Below, piece after piece: positions 25,577-35,481 of a stretch of DNA of 64,000 nt; the stretch's first letter is position 1, and every line of letters starts with the position of its first letter. Origin of the DNA: Agapanthus africanus (lineage: Eukaryota; Streptophyta; Magnoliopsida; Asparagales; Amaryllidaceae); NCBI GenBank assembly GCA_030015575.1, contig JASDDO010000016.1, positions 70,119,396 through 70,183,395 of the forward strand, given 5' to 3'. Below the pieces are notes generated by a model that searched no databases, was not told the DNA's origin, and was given only the letters and a program-made list of their open reading frames with translations. The translations under genes were made by a program, and so were the position numbers.

Positions 25577-25588
25577 GCTCTGATACCA
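25577..25588 (-). other. Copia B primer binding site
   Basis: The minus strand reads TGGTATCAGAGC, adjacent to the LTR, as for initiator tRNA-Met priming. Confidence 0.9.
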
Positions 25589-27416
25589 TGTAAGTCCACG
25601 GTAGCGCCCCGGCCGTCTATCCGAGGCCAAAATGCGGAAACGAAAACCTTTTCTAAACTAGAAACCGGCGCTATCGCAGACTTTAATCCCGGATCAAACC
25701 ATTAACATATAACTAGCAGCGAGAGAAGGGATAGAAAAGCTATACCGATCGATCCGTGTCCTTCGGTCTTTGGCCACCATCCCAAGCTCCTCGCGGCATC
25801 TCCGAGCTCCGGTCTCCTCGTCAGAAAGGGCACCACATCATCAAGTCTTTTTACGGGCTCCCGCTTCATCCGAAGCAACTCGGGCACGAAGTTCACTAGC
25901 CGACGTGTCCAAGGTGAAGTAGAGAATGTGTGTGATCACTATGTCTCAAGCATCCATTGATTCTCATCACATGAGAGTGTATGGATGGAGGTTAGAGATG
26001 AAGCCATTGATGGAATTTGTAAGCTAGAGGAAGAAGAAGAATAGGAGCCATTTTCTTTCTTTTGTTCTATGATAAAATGAGAGAGTGAGAATGAAAAATA
26101 CAAGACCAAACTCTTTACAATGGCTGCCCTTCTCTCTCTTCCTCTCAATTCAAACCACAAATCAATCACATAATGTGACATTAGCACAAGAAAAGAGACC
26201 ATGAGTCACTAATGAAGTCCATGTCACATTTAATGCACAAAATGATGAATTAAGCTCGCAATTTCCATTTGTAAACATTAATCCAAATGTTTACAACAAC
26301 AAAAAGATACGGTAACATCTAAAGTAAACTCGTGACGGATCACAAGGATACCCCTCACCTGTATATACATACCTGCATCCGTATTCCGACTGAATGCGAA
26401 TGCGATGAGACTAAAGTAATCCAACAAATCTAATACTAGGATCCGGCTTAAACCAAAGCCCACTAGTATGATCCGCCCGATCATGATCCGTTCACTACTG
26501 CACGTATATGATCGAACCCTGCCATATATCATACGGCCTCTACAACGTTTTGCCCGAAACTTGAGAAACTGTCTGTGGGGGACTCTAAAGACTCGTCAAT
26601 ACACTGGCTGTGGATTTAACCACTAGCACGTCAGCGGTACTAGCTGTACGTAACGGGCCACCAGGTATTGACCAAAAGGGAGGTCGATGAGCGAACTCAT
26701 CCTGACACCCTACTGAGCCTGTCAATGACAATATCCGTACAGTCCGATCCGTTCGTCTATGAGCATCGCATGTCGGGCCTAGGGGGTTGGTAAAAGTCAG
26801 ACCCCCAAAAACGGTACAAGTCATGTCGGAGGGTAGCCCAGAACACTCTGAGATACTACTGGAATACCTACCAGTAAATCTCCTGCCTTGGCCAAGGACT
26901 TCGTGTAATGGCTCTCCTAGACACAGCGCAATCTCACCCCCAATACCGGGAGAGACGAAACCCCTGCCGATCCGCTCACTGCCTCCATGTGACTCGGGAC
27001 TGTACCCAACTAAAACCTGTTTGCACGACTCATTTGAGCCATGGTAGGGTAGTAATCAAAGAACAGTGGGAACTCACACGAGACAAATGACGATCTCAGG
27101 TCGATGAACTAACCTGTACACATGTCACTAGGGAACTGCTATCTGACGTCAGGTATAATACCAACTAGCATGTTCCCGGCGAGTCCTGTCCGGTGTACTC
27201 ATAACCCAATGAGCACCTGTATACATCTTAGGTGATCCAACTGACACCAGTGGCTTGTAAGACCGGCCACCGCCCCTCGTCGGGGTCTCGACTGTATACA
27301 CTAGTCTACTAATTGAGTATCGATGCCCAGTCTCGAAACTCCCACGACTAGGGACCATTTTAAGGATGTGCTTATAGACCCCAGCTCCCACGTATATGAT
27401 CACCATCATACTGATG
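25589..27416 (-). repeat. Copia B 5' LTR, main part
   Basis: It begins TGTAAGTCC next to the PBS on the plus strand and is broken at 27416 by element A. The rest is at 37520-37724, giving a total of about 2.03 kb. A GGTATAG donor-like site on the minus strand lies at about 25746. Confidence 0.88.
27412..27416 (+). repeat. Target-site duplication TGATG, left copy, for element A
   Basis: TGATG here matches TGATG at 37515-37519 directly after the A 3' LTR. Confidence 0.92.
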
Positions 27417-29449
27417 TGTTAGTGTATATGCCCTAGAGGCCATTACTGTATCATACTAGTTTGTATATTACTTAATGGAAGCTTGGGATATTCACAGTTG
27501 TATATACAATCTTGCTCGAAATGGTAGTATGCTACTTGGTTTTTCTCTGCTTTAATATGAGCATGTGTTTCTTTTAGCATATTGCAGGTATACATATTAG
27601 TAGAGCCCTTAGGATCTTTGCTTGATTACCAGCGTTGTGATGGTGCTCACACTCGTGGGAGCTGGGTAATCTATAAGCACATCTTTATACAGGTCCCTGG
27701 TCGTTGGACTATCGAGACAGGGCATCGATACTCCGGAGTAGACTAGCGTATGCGCTTCTTATCCCAGTGTGGGAGACGGTCTGTCCCACAGCCGTTAGTA
27801 CGTCGTACTTGAGATAGTATGCGGGTGCTCGTTAGGTTACGAGTACACTGGACAGGACTCGTCGGGAACTGTTGGTTGGTAATATACCTATCGTCAGTTA
27901 TCAGTTCCCAGGTGACATGAGTACAGCTTAGTCCGCTGACTTGACACTGTCACTTCGCCTCGAGTATGTTCCCACTGCACTTTGATTACTACCCTACCAC
28001 GGCTCAGAGGAGTCGTGCAAACAGGTAGTTTTTGGGTGCAGTCCCGAAGCACTTGGAGGCAGTGACGGTTAGACAGGATTCGTCTCTCCCGGTATTGGGG
28101 GTTGACATCGCGCTGTGTCCAGGAGAGCCATTACACGAGTAGTCCCTGGCCAGGGCAAGCGAGATATACTGGTAGGCTTCCAGTGTTATCTCAGGGTGTT
28201 CTGGGCTACACTCCGACACGACTTGTACCGCTATTAGGGGACTGACGTTCACCGCCCCCCTAGGCCCGCCATGCGATGTATCAGACGAACAGACCGGACT
28301 GTACGGAGATTGTCACATACAGGCTCAGTAGGAGTGCAGATGGGGTTCACCTCGTCAGTCTTCTTATCGACATCTACCTGGGGACCGTTACGTACAGCTA
28401 GTGCCGCTTGCGGTCTGTGGTTAAACCCACTGCCAGCGTAGTGTCGAGTCTTTAGAGTCCCACACAGAGAGCTATTCGCCTTTAGGCAAAACGAGTAGAG
28501 GTCGCATGGTTTTGCGACAGGGTTCGTTCGCATCCGCGCACTTGTGCACGTTTGCTGTCCGGACAGTTTATACTAGCGGGCTTTGGTTTAAGCCGGATCC
28601 TAGTGTATGGTTTGAGATTGGTTTTTCTCATTGTGTTCGTGTTCCTCGGATCACGAATGCGGGTGCGTATGCACAGTTGCTTGAGATTGAGGGAGAGGAC
28701 CTTGTTTAGGGTTAATGACTATTATCATTTTATTAACCCTATTGCTTTTGTGTGTATTATTGTTAATTAATAATTAGCTTAATTATTGTGCATGGTTGTT
28801 GTTGTTGACATTTTGACTTGTTGACCAAGTTGACAATTTGACCATGATCATTTCATTTGGAAGATACTCTTTGATCCTTGCAATTTGCATTAATAATGAA
28901 ATGATAATGGTCACCTCTTGATTAAACCATGACAATTTTCTTGCTAATTAATTAATTAAAATAACACACACATATTAGTGAGAATGGCTCACTAATAATT
29001 CATTCTATCATATCTTTTCTCTCTCTTGCTCATCCTCTCCCTCAAGCTCTCTCCCTCTCATGTGTTGAGAAACAAAAAGCTTGAGAAAAACCTTCACTTG
29101 ATCTTCTCTACTCACTTCTAGGGTTCAAGTCTTAGCATTTCTTGCACTCTAGTTACTCCTAGCTTGGAGTTGAAGCTAAAGGTCGAGGCTTTCGGGTGGA
29201 TCGTTCTTTGACGGGAGAAGACAAGCAAGGTGACATCTTTCTACCATTCCGGCGAGCAAGGAGAGAAGGAGTTCGAGCTCAAGGTATAACCTTTCTACAA
29301 CTTAACTAGTTGTAAGTTTGTTTTAGCTAGTTCTAGTTTAGTAAAGATCCTCACAAGCAAGGTCCATGTTGCCTAAGTCATTAAAAATCCAATTTTTATT
29401 ATGTTTTCCGCCTCCCCGTAAGGACCGGGGTGGGCAACGTGGACTTACA
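27417..29449 (+). repeat. Copia A 5' LTR
   Basis: It starts TGTTAGTGTATATG and ends GACTTACA, 2033 bp. The last third has a long CT-rich stretch (29010-29060) and a donor-like AAG|GTATAACC at 29281-29291. A GGCTTTGGTTTAAGCC hairpin sits at about 28580-28595. Confidence 0.95.
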
Positions 29450-29450
29450 G

Positions 29451-29462
29451 TGGTATCAGAGC
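29451..29462 (+). other. Copia A primer binding site
   Basis: TGGTATCAGAGC one base after the LTR, as for initiator tRNA-Met priming. Confidence 0.95.
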
Positions 29463-29658
29463 CTAACTAAACTCAAACTAGCTAGGTAGTAAAGTGTAAC
29501 GAAGTTTCGAAACCGAAAATCCAAAAACCAAACTTTGCAAAACCCAAGTTTCTGTTAATTTTTTTTCTGGTCAAAATGACATTTGTTATATACCAAAAAT
29601 TATCTCAGGGTTTTGTGTGAAAAACCACCAAATACGAACCAGAGAGGAGATCAGAGGA

Positions 29659-29703
29659 GCGCGGATCCGCGGCAAGAGGAAGCTCCTGCGCGGAAGCGCG
29701 GCC
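29659..29703. repeat. Paired GC palindromes in copia A leader
   Basis: GCGCGGATCCGCGGC (29659-29673) and GCGCGGAAGCGCGGCC (29688-29703), starting 208 nt after the PBS start. Confidence 0.82.
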
Positions 29704-30140
29704 GTCTTGTCCCCTCTCTGCATCGATTTTGGTGCAGTATGTTTCTGTGTTGGTATTGGGATTTTTAGGATATGTTATATGTGCCCAGATTTTCCAGAAC
29801 TAAAATTTACTTTTGGGGGCCTATAAATCCGTATTTTTCGGAACTTCACTACACTTTAACTACATCGGTTATATCTGTAATGCTTGCATGTATTGAACGT
29901 CGGCTAATCGCTATAAGACGATTAGTCGGGGTTATACATGATCTGTGATTGTTATTGGTTTGTGGATATGAATGGATTGGATTGTCGCGGGTGAATGGCC
30001 GGGGTGGATGTGAGATGAGCGTTGTTTTTCTTTCATTCATTTGTAACATGTAAATTGATGTAATAATATTATTTGTATGGCCGCACAACCGGGTCGGGGT
30101 TGTAGCCGTCATTGTATAATTCTTTTTACTGTTTTTGCTC

Positions 30141-30275
30141 CTAGGTTAGACCCATGGAGGGGGTGCACAAACTACCGGGTACTCGAAGTGCCGAGTGGCC
30201 TACTCACGGTGGTGAGGGAGGTTGCTTCGATTCGGGTGCTTGGCGGGTAGTTTGCCGCACCCGTAGGGGTCTTGG
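30141..30275 (+). other. Long hairpin unit in copia A leader
   Basis: CAAACTACC (30168-30176) is complementary to GGTAGTTTG (30246-30254), with further pairing of GGGTGC and GCACCC outside. Compared with the C unit, two base pairs differ and both changes keep pairing. This supports a folded RNA. Confidence 0.6.
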
Positions 30276-31260
30276 GTGGGGTATTGGCTATTCACCGCGA
30301 CCGTGTAATCCGCTTTGCGTTGCAGGCTCGAACGCATTGCGGATTCCTAGTATATCCAATGTATTCATCTGTGATCTGTAATGTCTATCATTGCTATATA
30401 TTTATATATAATAACTATTTAGGCGTTGCTTATGTTTTACAGCCGCGCTAGCCCAGCCCCCGCTCTGTCGTTAGTTAAGTAACCTAACGGGTGATGACGG
30501 GGCCCCGTGGCGAATGCGAATGGCATAAGCGTACGTCATATTTTGGTTGTTTTCTGCAATGGTAGGGTTAAATGATGGGACGCATTAAAAGAACTAATGC
30601 AAGAAATAAACCAAGTAAAAGTCGATTGGAACACTTTGAAAACCACTCGGTTCTTTTCAAAACTAAACTTTTAAACGCGGAGCTTGAACCACTCCTTTTA
30701 AAAGCTATCTCGTTCCATCGATTAGATCAAGTTCATTACGTTCACGGTTTCGCCAAAACCATTCGTAGCCCTCCGTCATTCCACATGAATGGTCAAAAGT
30801 ATTCAAGCTGTGTATTTTGGCCAAAGTCAAGGCATAGTGATTGGTAGCGTTTGGGCATTCATGTGCAGCATAGATAGATGCGTTGATTTGGGACAGTCGT
30901 GCTGCCATTTTGGCCAAAGTCAAGGGTAGGTACGGGTGGGTCCAAATTAACCAGGAGAATGATGGGTAGAACTTGACATGTGACTTATGATATTTTGGCC
31001 AAAGTCAAGGTCATAAGAGCATGGGGCAAAAATCCACATCGGGAGTTTCATAAGTACTGAAACTTGCTAGCGTTGCATACCATTTGGAGTGTGATGATTC
31101 TGGTAGGATTCCTTCGGTTTTATCACGCGATGATATTTGGATCCCGATCCTACTGTGAGTATATGCTACTCCTCGGGAAAACTCTCACTTAACGATCAAT
31201 GCTATAAACCTAGTAGGTGCCTAGAAAGGTGTTAGCGGGGCTACGCCCACAGGGAAAAGA

Positions 31261-31305
31261 GGTTACTTAATTAAGGAACTTCGCAAAAGCGTTGGAAAAC
31301 CTCCC
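31261..31305 (+). repeat. 45-bp block shared with Athila leader
   Basis: It matches the minus strand of 7185-7229 with three mismatches. It lies inside a segment of about 200 bp present in A but missing at the same point of C (about 16318) and F (about 48290). Confidence 0.8.
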
Positions 31306-31516
31306 TCGAAGTACCGACACTGGCCTGGCTGAACGGTTAAGCAAGTATTGTACGGTGAGAATGATCCCGGCTAATCCTTTTCTTTACGGTTTGAGAAGGG
31401 ATTCGAGAAACAGTGGGAGCCATCCAGTTTAGACAAACTAAAAACCACTCTAAACTTGCAAGAGCATCATGCTAAAGTGTTTCTTTTCTCTCTCCTAATT
31501 GCAGCGACCATTCAAC

Positions 31517-34500
31517 ATGACCGGACTTAAGTTACTGTTAGATAAAAATATATTGACAGGGCCAAACTACAAAGATTGGCTCAGGAATGTCAAGATGGCG
31601 ATCACTTATGACAAGCTGGGGTATATACTTACCACCAAAGCTCCCCCTGTCCCAGGTCCCACCTCCAGCGTCGTGGATGTAGAAATCCGTAAGACATGGG
31701 AGATAGATTGCGCGAGGGCCAGATGCCTCGTACTAGCCTCGATGGACAACGAACATCAGAGGAGGCACGAGAATATGGACCTAGAGTCCATATTTCTCCA
31801 TACAAAAGAACTGTATGGAGAGCAGTCTCGTATCGCTAGATACGAAGTGTCGAAGAAGCTTTTTTTGGCAAGGTTGGCCGTCGGATCATCGGTAGCGGAC
31901 CACGTGCTTAAGATGATCGGCTACATAGAGGAGCTCGCGGACCTTGGGACCACGTTGGAGAATGAACTCTATACCGATTTGATTCTCCAGTCCCTTCCTT
32001 CCACTTACGCCCAGTTCGTTCTTAACTTCAACATGCAAGGAAAGGAGGTTGAACTTGCCGAACTTCTGAACATGTTGAGGACTGCTGAGGGCACCCTACA
32101 GAAGGGTAGGGAGACATCCACTTTGTTTGTAGGAGGATCTTCCTCTTCTAGGTCCAGGGCGAAAGCCAAGGGCAAGAAGAAGAAAGCCCCCGCCAAACCA
32201 AGAGGCGGTGTCGGTAAAGTGGATACGAAGGTAAAGGGTAAAGCAACAAAAGTAGCGGGGAAAATGGTGGGGAAGGAAGAATGCTTCTATTTTCACAAAA
32301 GTGGTCACTGGAAACAAGATTGCAAGGCTTGGAAAGCCAGAACACAGGATTTGAAGCGAGTTGCAGCTTCAGCTTCAGGTGTGTATGTTATTGAAAACTG
32401 TCTATCAATAAACTCTACATCCTGGGTATTGGATACCGGATCAGGATCTCATATCTGTAATTCTTTGCACGAGTTGAGAAAGCGTAGAGTTTTGAAGGCA
32501 GGTGACATGACCCTCAGAGTTGCGAACGGTGCTAGCATGGATGCAGAGGCCGTGGGGGACTATCACCTGGGATTATCAGATGGACACTTTTTGGTTTTGC
32601 GTAGTTGTTATTATGTACCAAATGCAACCTGTAATATCATTTCTGTATCTTTATTATCTAAAGAAGGTTATGAATTTGCATTTGTAAGTAATGTAGTGAA
32701 CATTCACCTTAATCAAGTTTTGATTGGGTCAGGTACATTAAACAACGGTATTTACGTTTTAAACCAACCACAAGTTTTCAATATCCAGAATACACACAAA
32801 AGAAAGTCTCCAGAAATTAATAAAACTTTCTTATGGCACTGTAGACTGGGTCACATCAATGAGAGAAGATTGACTAAGTTACATACTGAAGGATATTTGG
32901 ATCCGTTCGAATATCAATCGTATGCAACTTGTCAATCCTGTCTCAAAGGAAAGATGACAAAGGCTCCGTTTTCTGGACACGGAGAAAGAGCGAGCGAGCT
33001 CTTGGGACTCGTACACAGCGACGTGTGCGGTCCAATGTCTACACATGCGCGAAGCGGTTTTTCTTACTTCATTACCTTTACGGATGATTTTTCAAGGTAC
33101 GGTTATGTTTTCTTAATGAAACATAAATCCGAGGCTTTTGAAAAATTCCAGGAATATAAGAATGAAGTAGAAAAACAAACCGGCAAAAGTATCAAGATCC
33201 TAAGATCGGATCGAGGAGGAGAATACTTAAGTGCCGAATTCCTGAACTACTTAAAAGAGAATGGAATTCTCTCTCAGCTTACTCCTCCATACACTCCGCA
33301 ACATAATGGTGTATCGGAGAGACGGAACCGGACCCTATTGGATATGGTACGGTCCATGATGAGTAACGCTGAGTTACCGCGATCGTTCTGGGGATATGCG
33401 CTAGAATCAGCAGCATACCTTTTGAACCGAGTTCCAACTAAGACTGTGCCTACTACACCATATGAAATGTGGTGTGGGAAGAGACCCCATCTTAATCACA
33501 TTAAGACATGGGGATGTCCAGCTTTTGTAAAAAAGCAGCATGCGGACAAGCTCGAGGCACGCTCAGTACAGTGCAAGTTTGTGGGATATCCGAAGAACTC
33601 CAAGGGATATTACTTCTATTGCGAAGAGGAACAAAAAGTCCTTGTTTCTCGCCATGCCCACTTTCTAGAACATCAGTTCATAGAAAAAGAATTAAGTGGG
33701 AGCGCGATAGAACTGGAAGAAGTTCCAGAACCGCAAGCTATTACTGAAAGCTTAGTAGAGCCAGAGGGTTCGAAAGATCAAGACATTCCCGTGCCACTCC
33801 GCAGGAGTAGTAGGCAGTCTCATCCGCCCGAGAGGTACTACGGTTTTCTCATTGACGGGGATAGAGAGGACTGCATCCTAGATTGTGATGAGCCTACTAG
33901 CTTCCAGCAAGCCATTCAGAGCGTCGACTCGGTAAAATGGCTGGATGCAATGCGGACCGAGATGGAGTCCATGTACACCAACAAAGTATGGACGTTGGAC
34001 ATTGCTCCAGACGGGGTAAAACCCGTAGGATGCAAGTGGATCTTCAAAAGGAAGATTGGTGTAGATGGACAGGTTGAGACCTATAAAGCTAGACTGGTAG
34101 CAAAGGGTTTTCGTCAGCGACCTGGTTTGGACTATGACGAAACCTTTTCTCCAGTAGCTATGCTGAAATCCATTCGGATCCTTCTTGCCATCGCTGCTTT
34201 CCACGATTATGAGATTTGGCAGATGGACGTAAAGACAGCTTTTCTAAATGGTCATTTAGAGGAGTGTGTCTATATGGATCAGCCAGAGGGTTTCATTCAG
34301 AGTGGGAGCAGCGGAAAGGTGTGCAAGTTGCTTAAGTCCATCTATGGACTAAAGCAGGCATCGCGGAGTTGGAACATCTGCTTTGATGAGACGGTCAAAG
34401 AATTTGGCTTTATCAAAAATCCAGATGAACCATGCATCTATTGTAGATTTGTAGCGAGAACTGTAGTATTCCTCGTTTTATACGTGGATGACATTCTCTT

Positions 34501-35467
34501 AATAGGAAATGACATTCCTATGCTACAATCTGTCAAGGGGTTCTTGTCACACAGGTTCTCCATGAAAGACCTGGGTGATGCCTCATACATTCTGGGTATC
34601 CGGATCTACCATGACAGATCCAAGAGGATATTAGGACTTTCACAGTCCAGGTACATCGACACCATACTGAAGAGATTCAGTATGGAAGATTCCAAGCGCG
34701 GTAATATACCGGCTTGTCACGGGATCACCCTCTCCAAAGAGATGTCTCCCAAGACTGATTTGGAGAGGGATCGCATGTCTATTATACCCTACGCTTCTGC
34801 GGTAGGCTCTATAATGTATGCGATGTTGTGTACCAGACCGGATGTGGCTTATGCACTGAGTGTGGTAAGCAGGTATCAGTCAAACCCTAGGGAGAAACAT
34901 TGGATAGCAGTAAAGAACATTCTCAAGTACCTGAGAAGGACTAAGGAGATGTTCTTGGTGTATGGCGGAAAAGACCTGCAGATTGAGGCCTTTGCTGACT
35001 CCAGCTTCCAGAGTGACAAGGATGATTCCAAGTCCATGTCGGGTTTTGTCTTTACCCTCAATGGAGGGGCGGTGTGTTGGAAGAGCTCCAAACAGGAAAC
35101 CGTTGCTGACTCGACTATGGAAGCGGAATACATCGCTGCATCTGATGCCGCAAAAGAAGCTGTCTGGATGAGGAAGTTCTTGAAAGAACTTCAGGTGGTT
35201 CCGTCCATTGTTGACCCAATACCTCTGTATTGCGACAACAACGGGGCTATAGCTTTAGCGAAGGAACCCAGGTCCCATCAGAAATCCAGACACATCTTAA
35301 GGCGGTATCACCTGATCAGGGAGATTGTGGATCGCCAGGAGATCGAGGTCCGGAGAGTTGCATCAGAGGATAACACAGCAGATCCATTCACCAAGGCCTT
35401 GCCCCAGACTCAGTTCGAGCGGCTGATCGAGATGATAGGTCTTCGATACGCCAGTACATGGCCTTAG
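31517..35467 (+). CDS. gag-pol: Copia gag-pol polyprotein
   Basis: The start chosen is ATG 31517; an in-frame TTG lies six codons earlier (31499) and is less likely. The product is 1316 residues. Numbered from the TTG codon: gag domain about 10-210; a basic Lys/Ser-rich stretch 210-260; zinc knuckle C262, (F265 in place of Cys), H270, C275; protease DTG at 312-314; integrase zinc site H447, H452, C478, C481; catalytic D508, D571, E607 (D-D-35-E); RT with YVDD at 995-998; RNase H D1167, E1210, D1246. Domain order protease-integrase-RT-RNase H is that of Ty1/copia. All enzyme residues are present. The missing knuckle Cys may weaken RNA packaging. Clade within copia is left open. Confidence 0.95.
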   Translation: MTGLKLLLDKNILTGPNYKDWLRNVKMAITYDKLGYILTTKAPPVPGPTSSVVDVEIRKTWEIDCARARCLVLASMDNEHQRRHENMDLESIFLHTKELYGEQSRIARYEVSKKLFLARLAVGSSVADHVLKMIGYIEELADLGTTLENELYTDLILQSLPSTYAQFVLNFNMQGKEVELAELLNMLRTAEGTLQKGRETSTLFVGGSSSSRSRAKAKGKKKKAPAKPRGGVGKVDTKVKGKATKVAGKMVGKEECFYFHKSGHWKQDCKAWKARTQDLKRVAASASGVYVIENCLSINSTSWVLDTGSGSHICNSLHELRKRRVLKAGDMTLRVANGASMDAEAVGDYHLGLSDGHFLVLRSCYYVPNATCNIISVSLLSKEGYEFAFVSNVVNIHLNQVLIGSGTLNNGIYVLNQPQVFNIQNTHKRKSPEINKTFLWHCRLGHINERRLTKLHTEGYLDPFEYQSYATCQSCLKGKMTKAPFSGHGERASELLGLVHSDVCGPMSTHARSGFSYFITFTDDFSRYGYVFLMKHKSEAFEKFQEYKNEVEKQTGKSIKILRSDRGGEYLSAEFLNYLKENGILSQLTPPYTPQHNGVSERRNRTLLDMVRSMMSNAELPRSFWGYALESAAYLLNRVPTKTVPTTPYEMWCGKRPHLNHIKTWGCPAFVKKQHADKLEARSVQCKFVGYPKNSKGYYFYCEEEQKVLVSRHAHFLEHQFIEKELSGSAIELEEVPEPQAITESLVEPEGSKDQDIPVPLRRSSRQSHPPERYYGFLIDGDREDCILDCDEPTSFQQAIQSVDSVKWLDAMRTEMESMYTNKVWTLDIAPDGVKPVGCKWIFKRKIGVDGQVETYKARLVAKGFRQRPGLDYDETFSPVAMLKSIRILLAIAAFHDYEIWQMDVKTAFLNGHLEECVYMDQPEGFIQSGSSGKVCKLLKSIYGLKQASRSWNICFDETVKEFGFIKNPDEPCIYCRFVARTVVFLVLYVDDILLIGNDIPMLQSVKGFLSHRFSMKDLGDASYILGIRIYHDRSKRILGLSQSRYIDTILKRFSMEDSKRGNIPACHGITLSKEMSPKTDLERDRMSIIPYASAVGSIMYAMLCTRPDVAYALSVVSRYQSNPREKHWIAVKNILKYLRRTKEMFLVYGGKDLQIEAFADSSFQSDKDDSKSMSGFVFTLNGGAVCWKSSKQETVADSTMEAEYIAASDAAKEAVWMRKFLKELQVVPSIVDPIPLYCDNNGAIALAKEPRSHQKSRHILRRYHLIREIVDRQEIEVRRVASEDNTADPFTKALPQTQFERLIEMIGLRYASTWP

Positions 35468-35470
35468 TGC

Positions 35471-35481
35471 AAGTGGGAGAT
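35471..35481 (+). other. Copia A polypurine tract
   Basis: AAGTGGGAGAT four bases after the gag-pol stop and directly before the 3' LTR. Confidence 0.92.

Larger units (their letters stand above)
29284..31504 (+). other. Possible leader intron of copia A
   Basis: A donor-like AAG|GTATAACC at 29281-29291 inside the LTR is paired with an acceptor TTTTCTCTCTCCTAATTGCAG ending at 31504, 12 nt before the gag ATG at 31517. B and F keep TTTGGCAG|CGACC at the same place, and the donor sequence recurs in the LTRs of all families. Splicing would remove the PBS and the whole leader, giving an mRNA form. This is an inference from sequence only; transcription start is not known. Confidence 0.4.
29463..31516 (+). 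other. Copia A untranslated leader
   Basis: About 2.05 kb without a gene, unusually long for a copia leader. It contains paired GC palindromes (29659-29703), an inner hairpin CTAATCG...CGATTAG (about 29898-29925), a single long hairpin unit (30141-30275), a conserved block (30436-30535), three copies of TTTTGGCCAAAGTCAAGG (30815-30832, 30908-30925, 30993-31010), and an extra segment of about 200 bp (about 31170-31365) not found in C or F, which includes the Athila-like block. It ends in a CT-rich tract and acceptor-like site. Confidence 0.75.

Noticed and set aside
28249-28533. 94-codon antisense frame in LTR A, repeated in the 3' LTR at 36314-36598
   Set aside because: It repeats because the LTR repeats. 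In B, E, F and G the equivalent frame is broken, so there is no sign of coding selection.
30815-31010. Three evenly spaced repeats considered as a CRISPR array
   Set aside because: Only three units, in a retrotransposon leader of a plant, with related spacers between elements.
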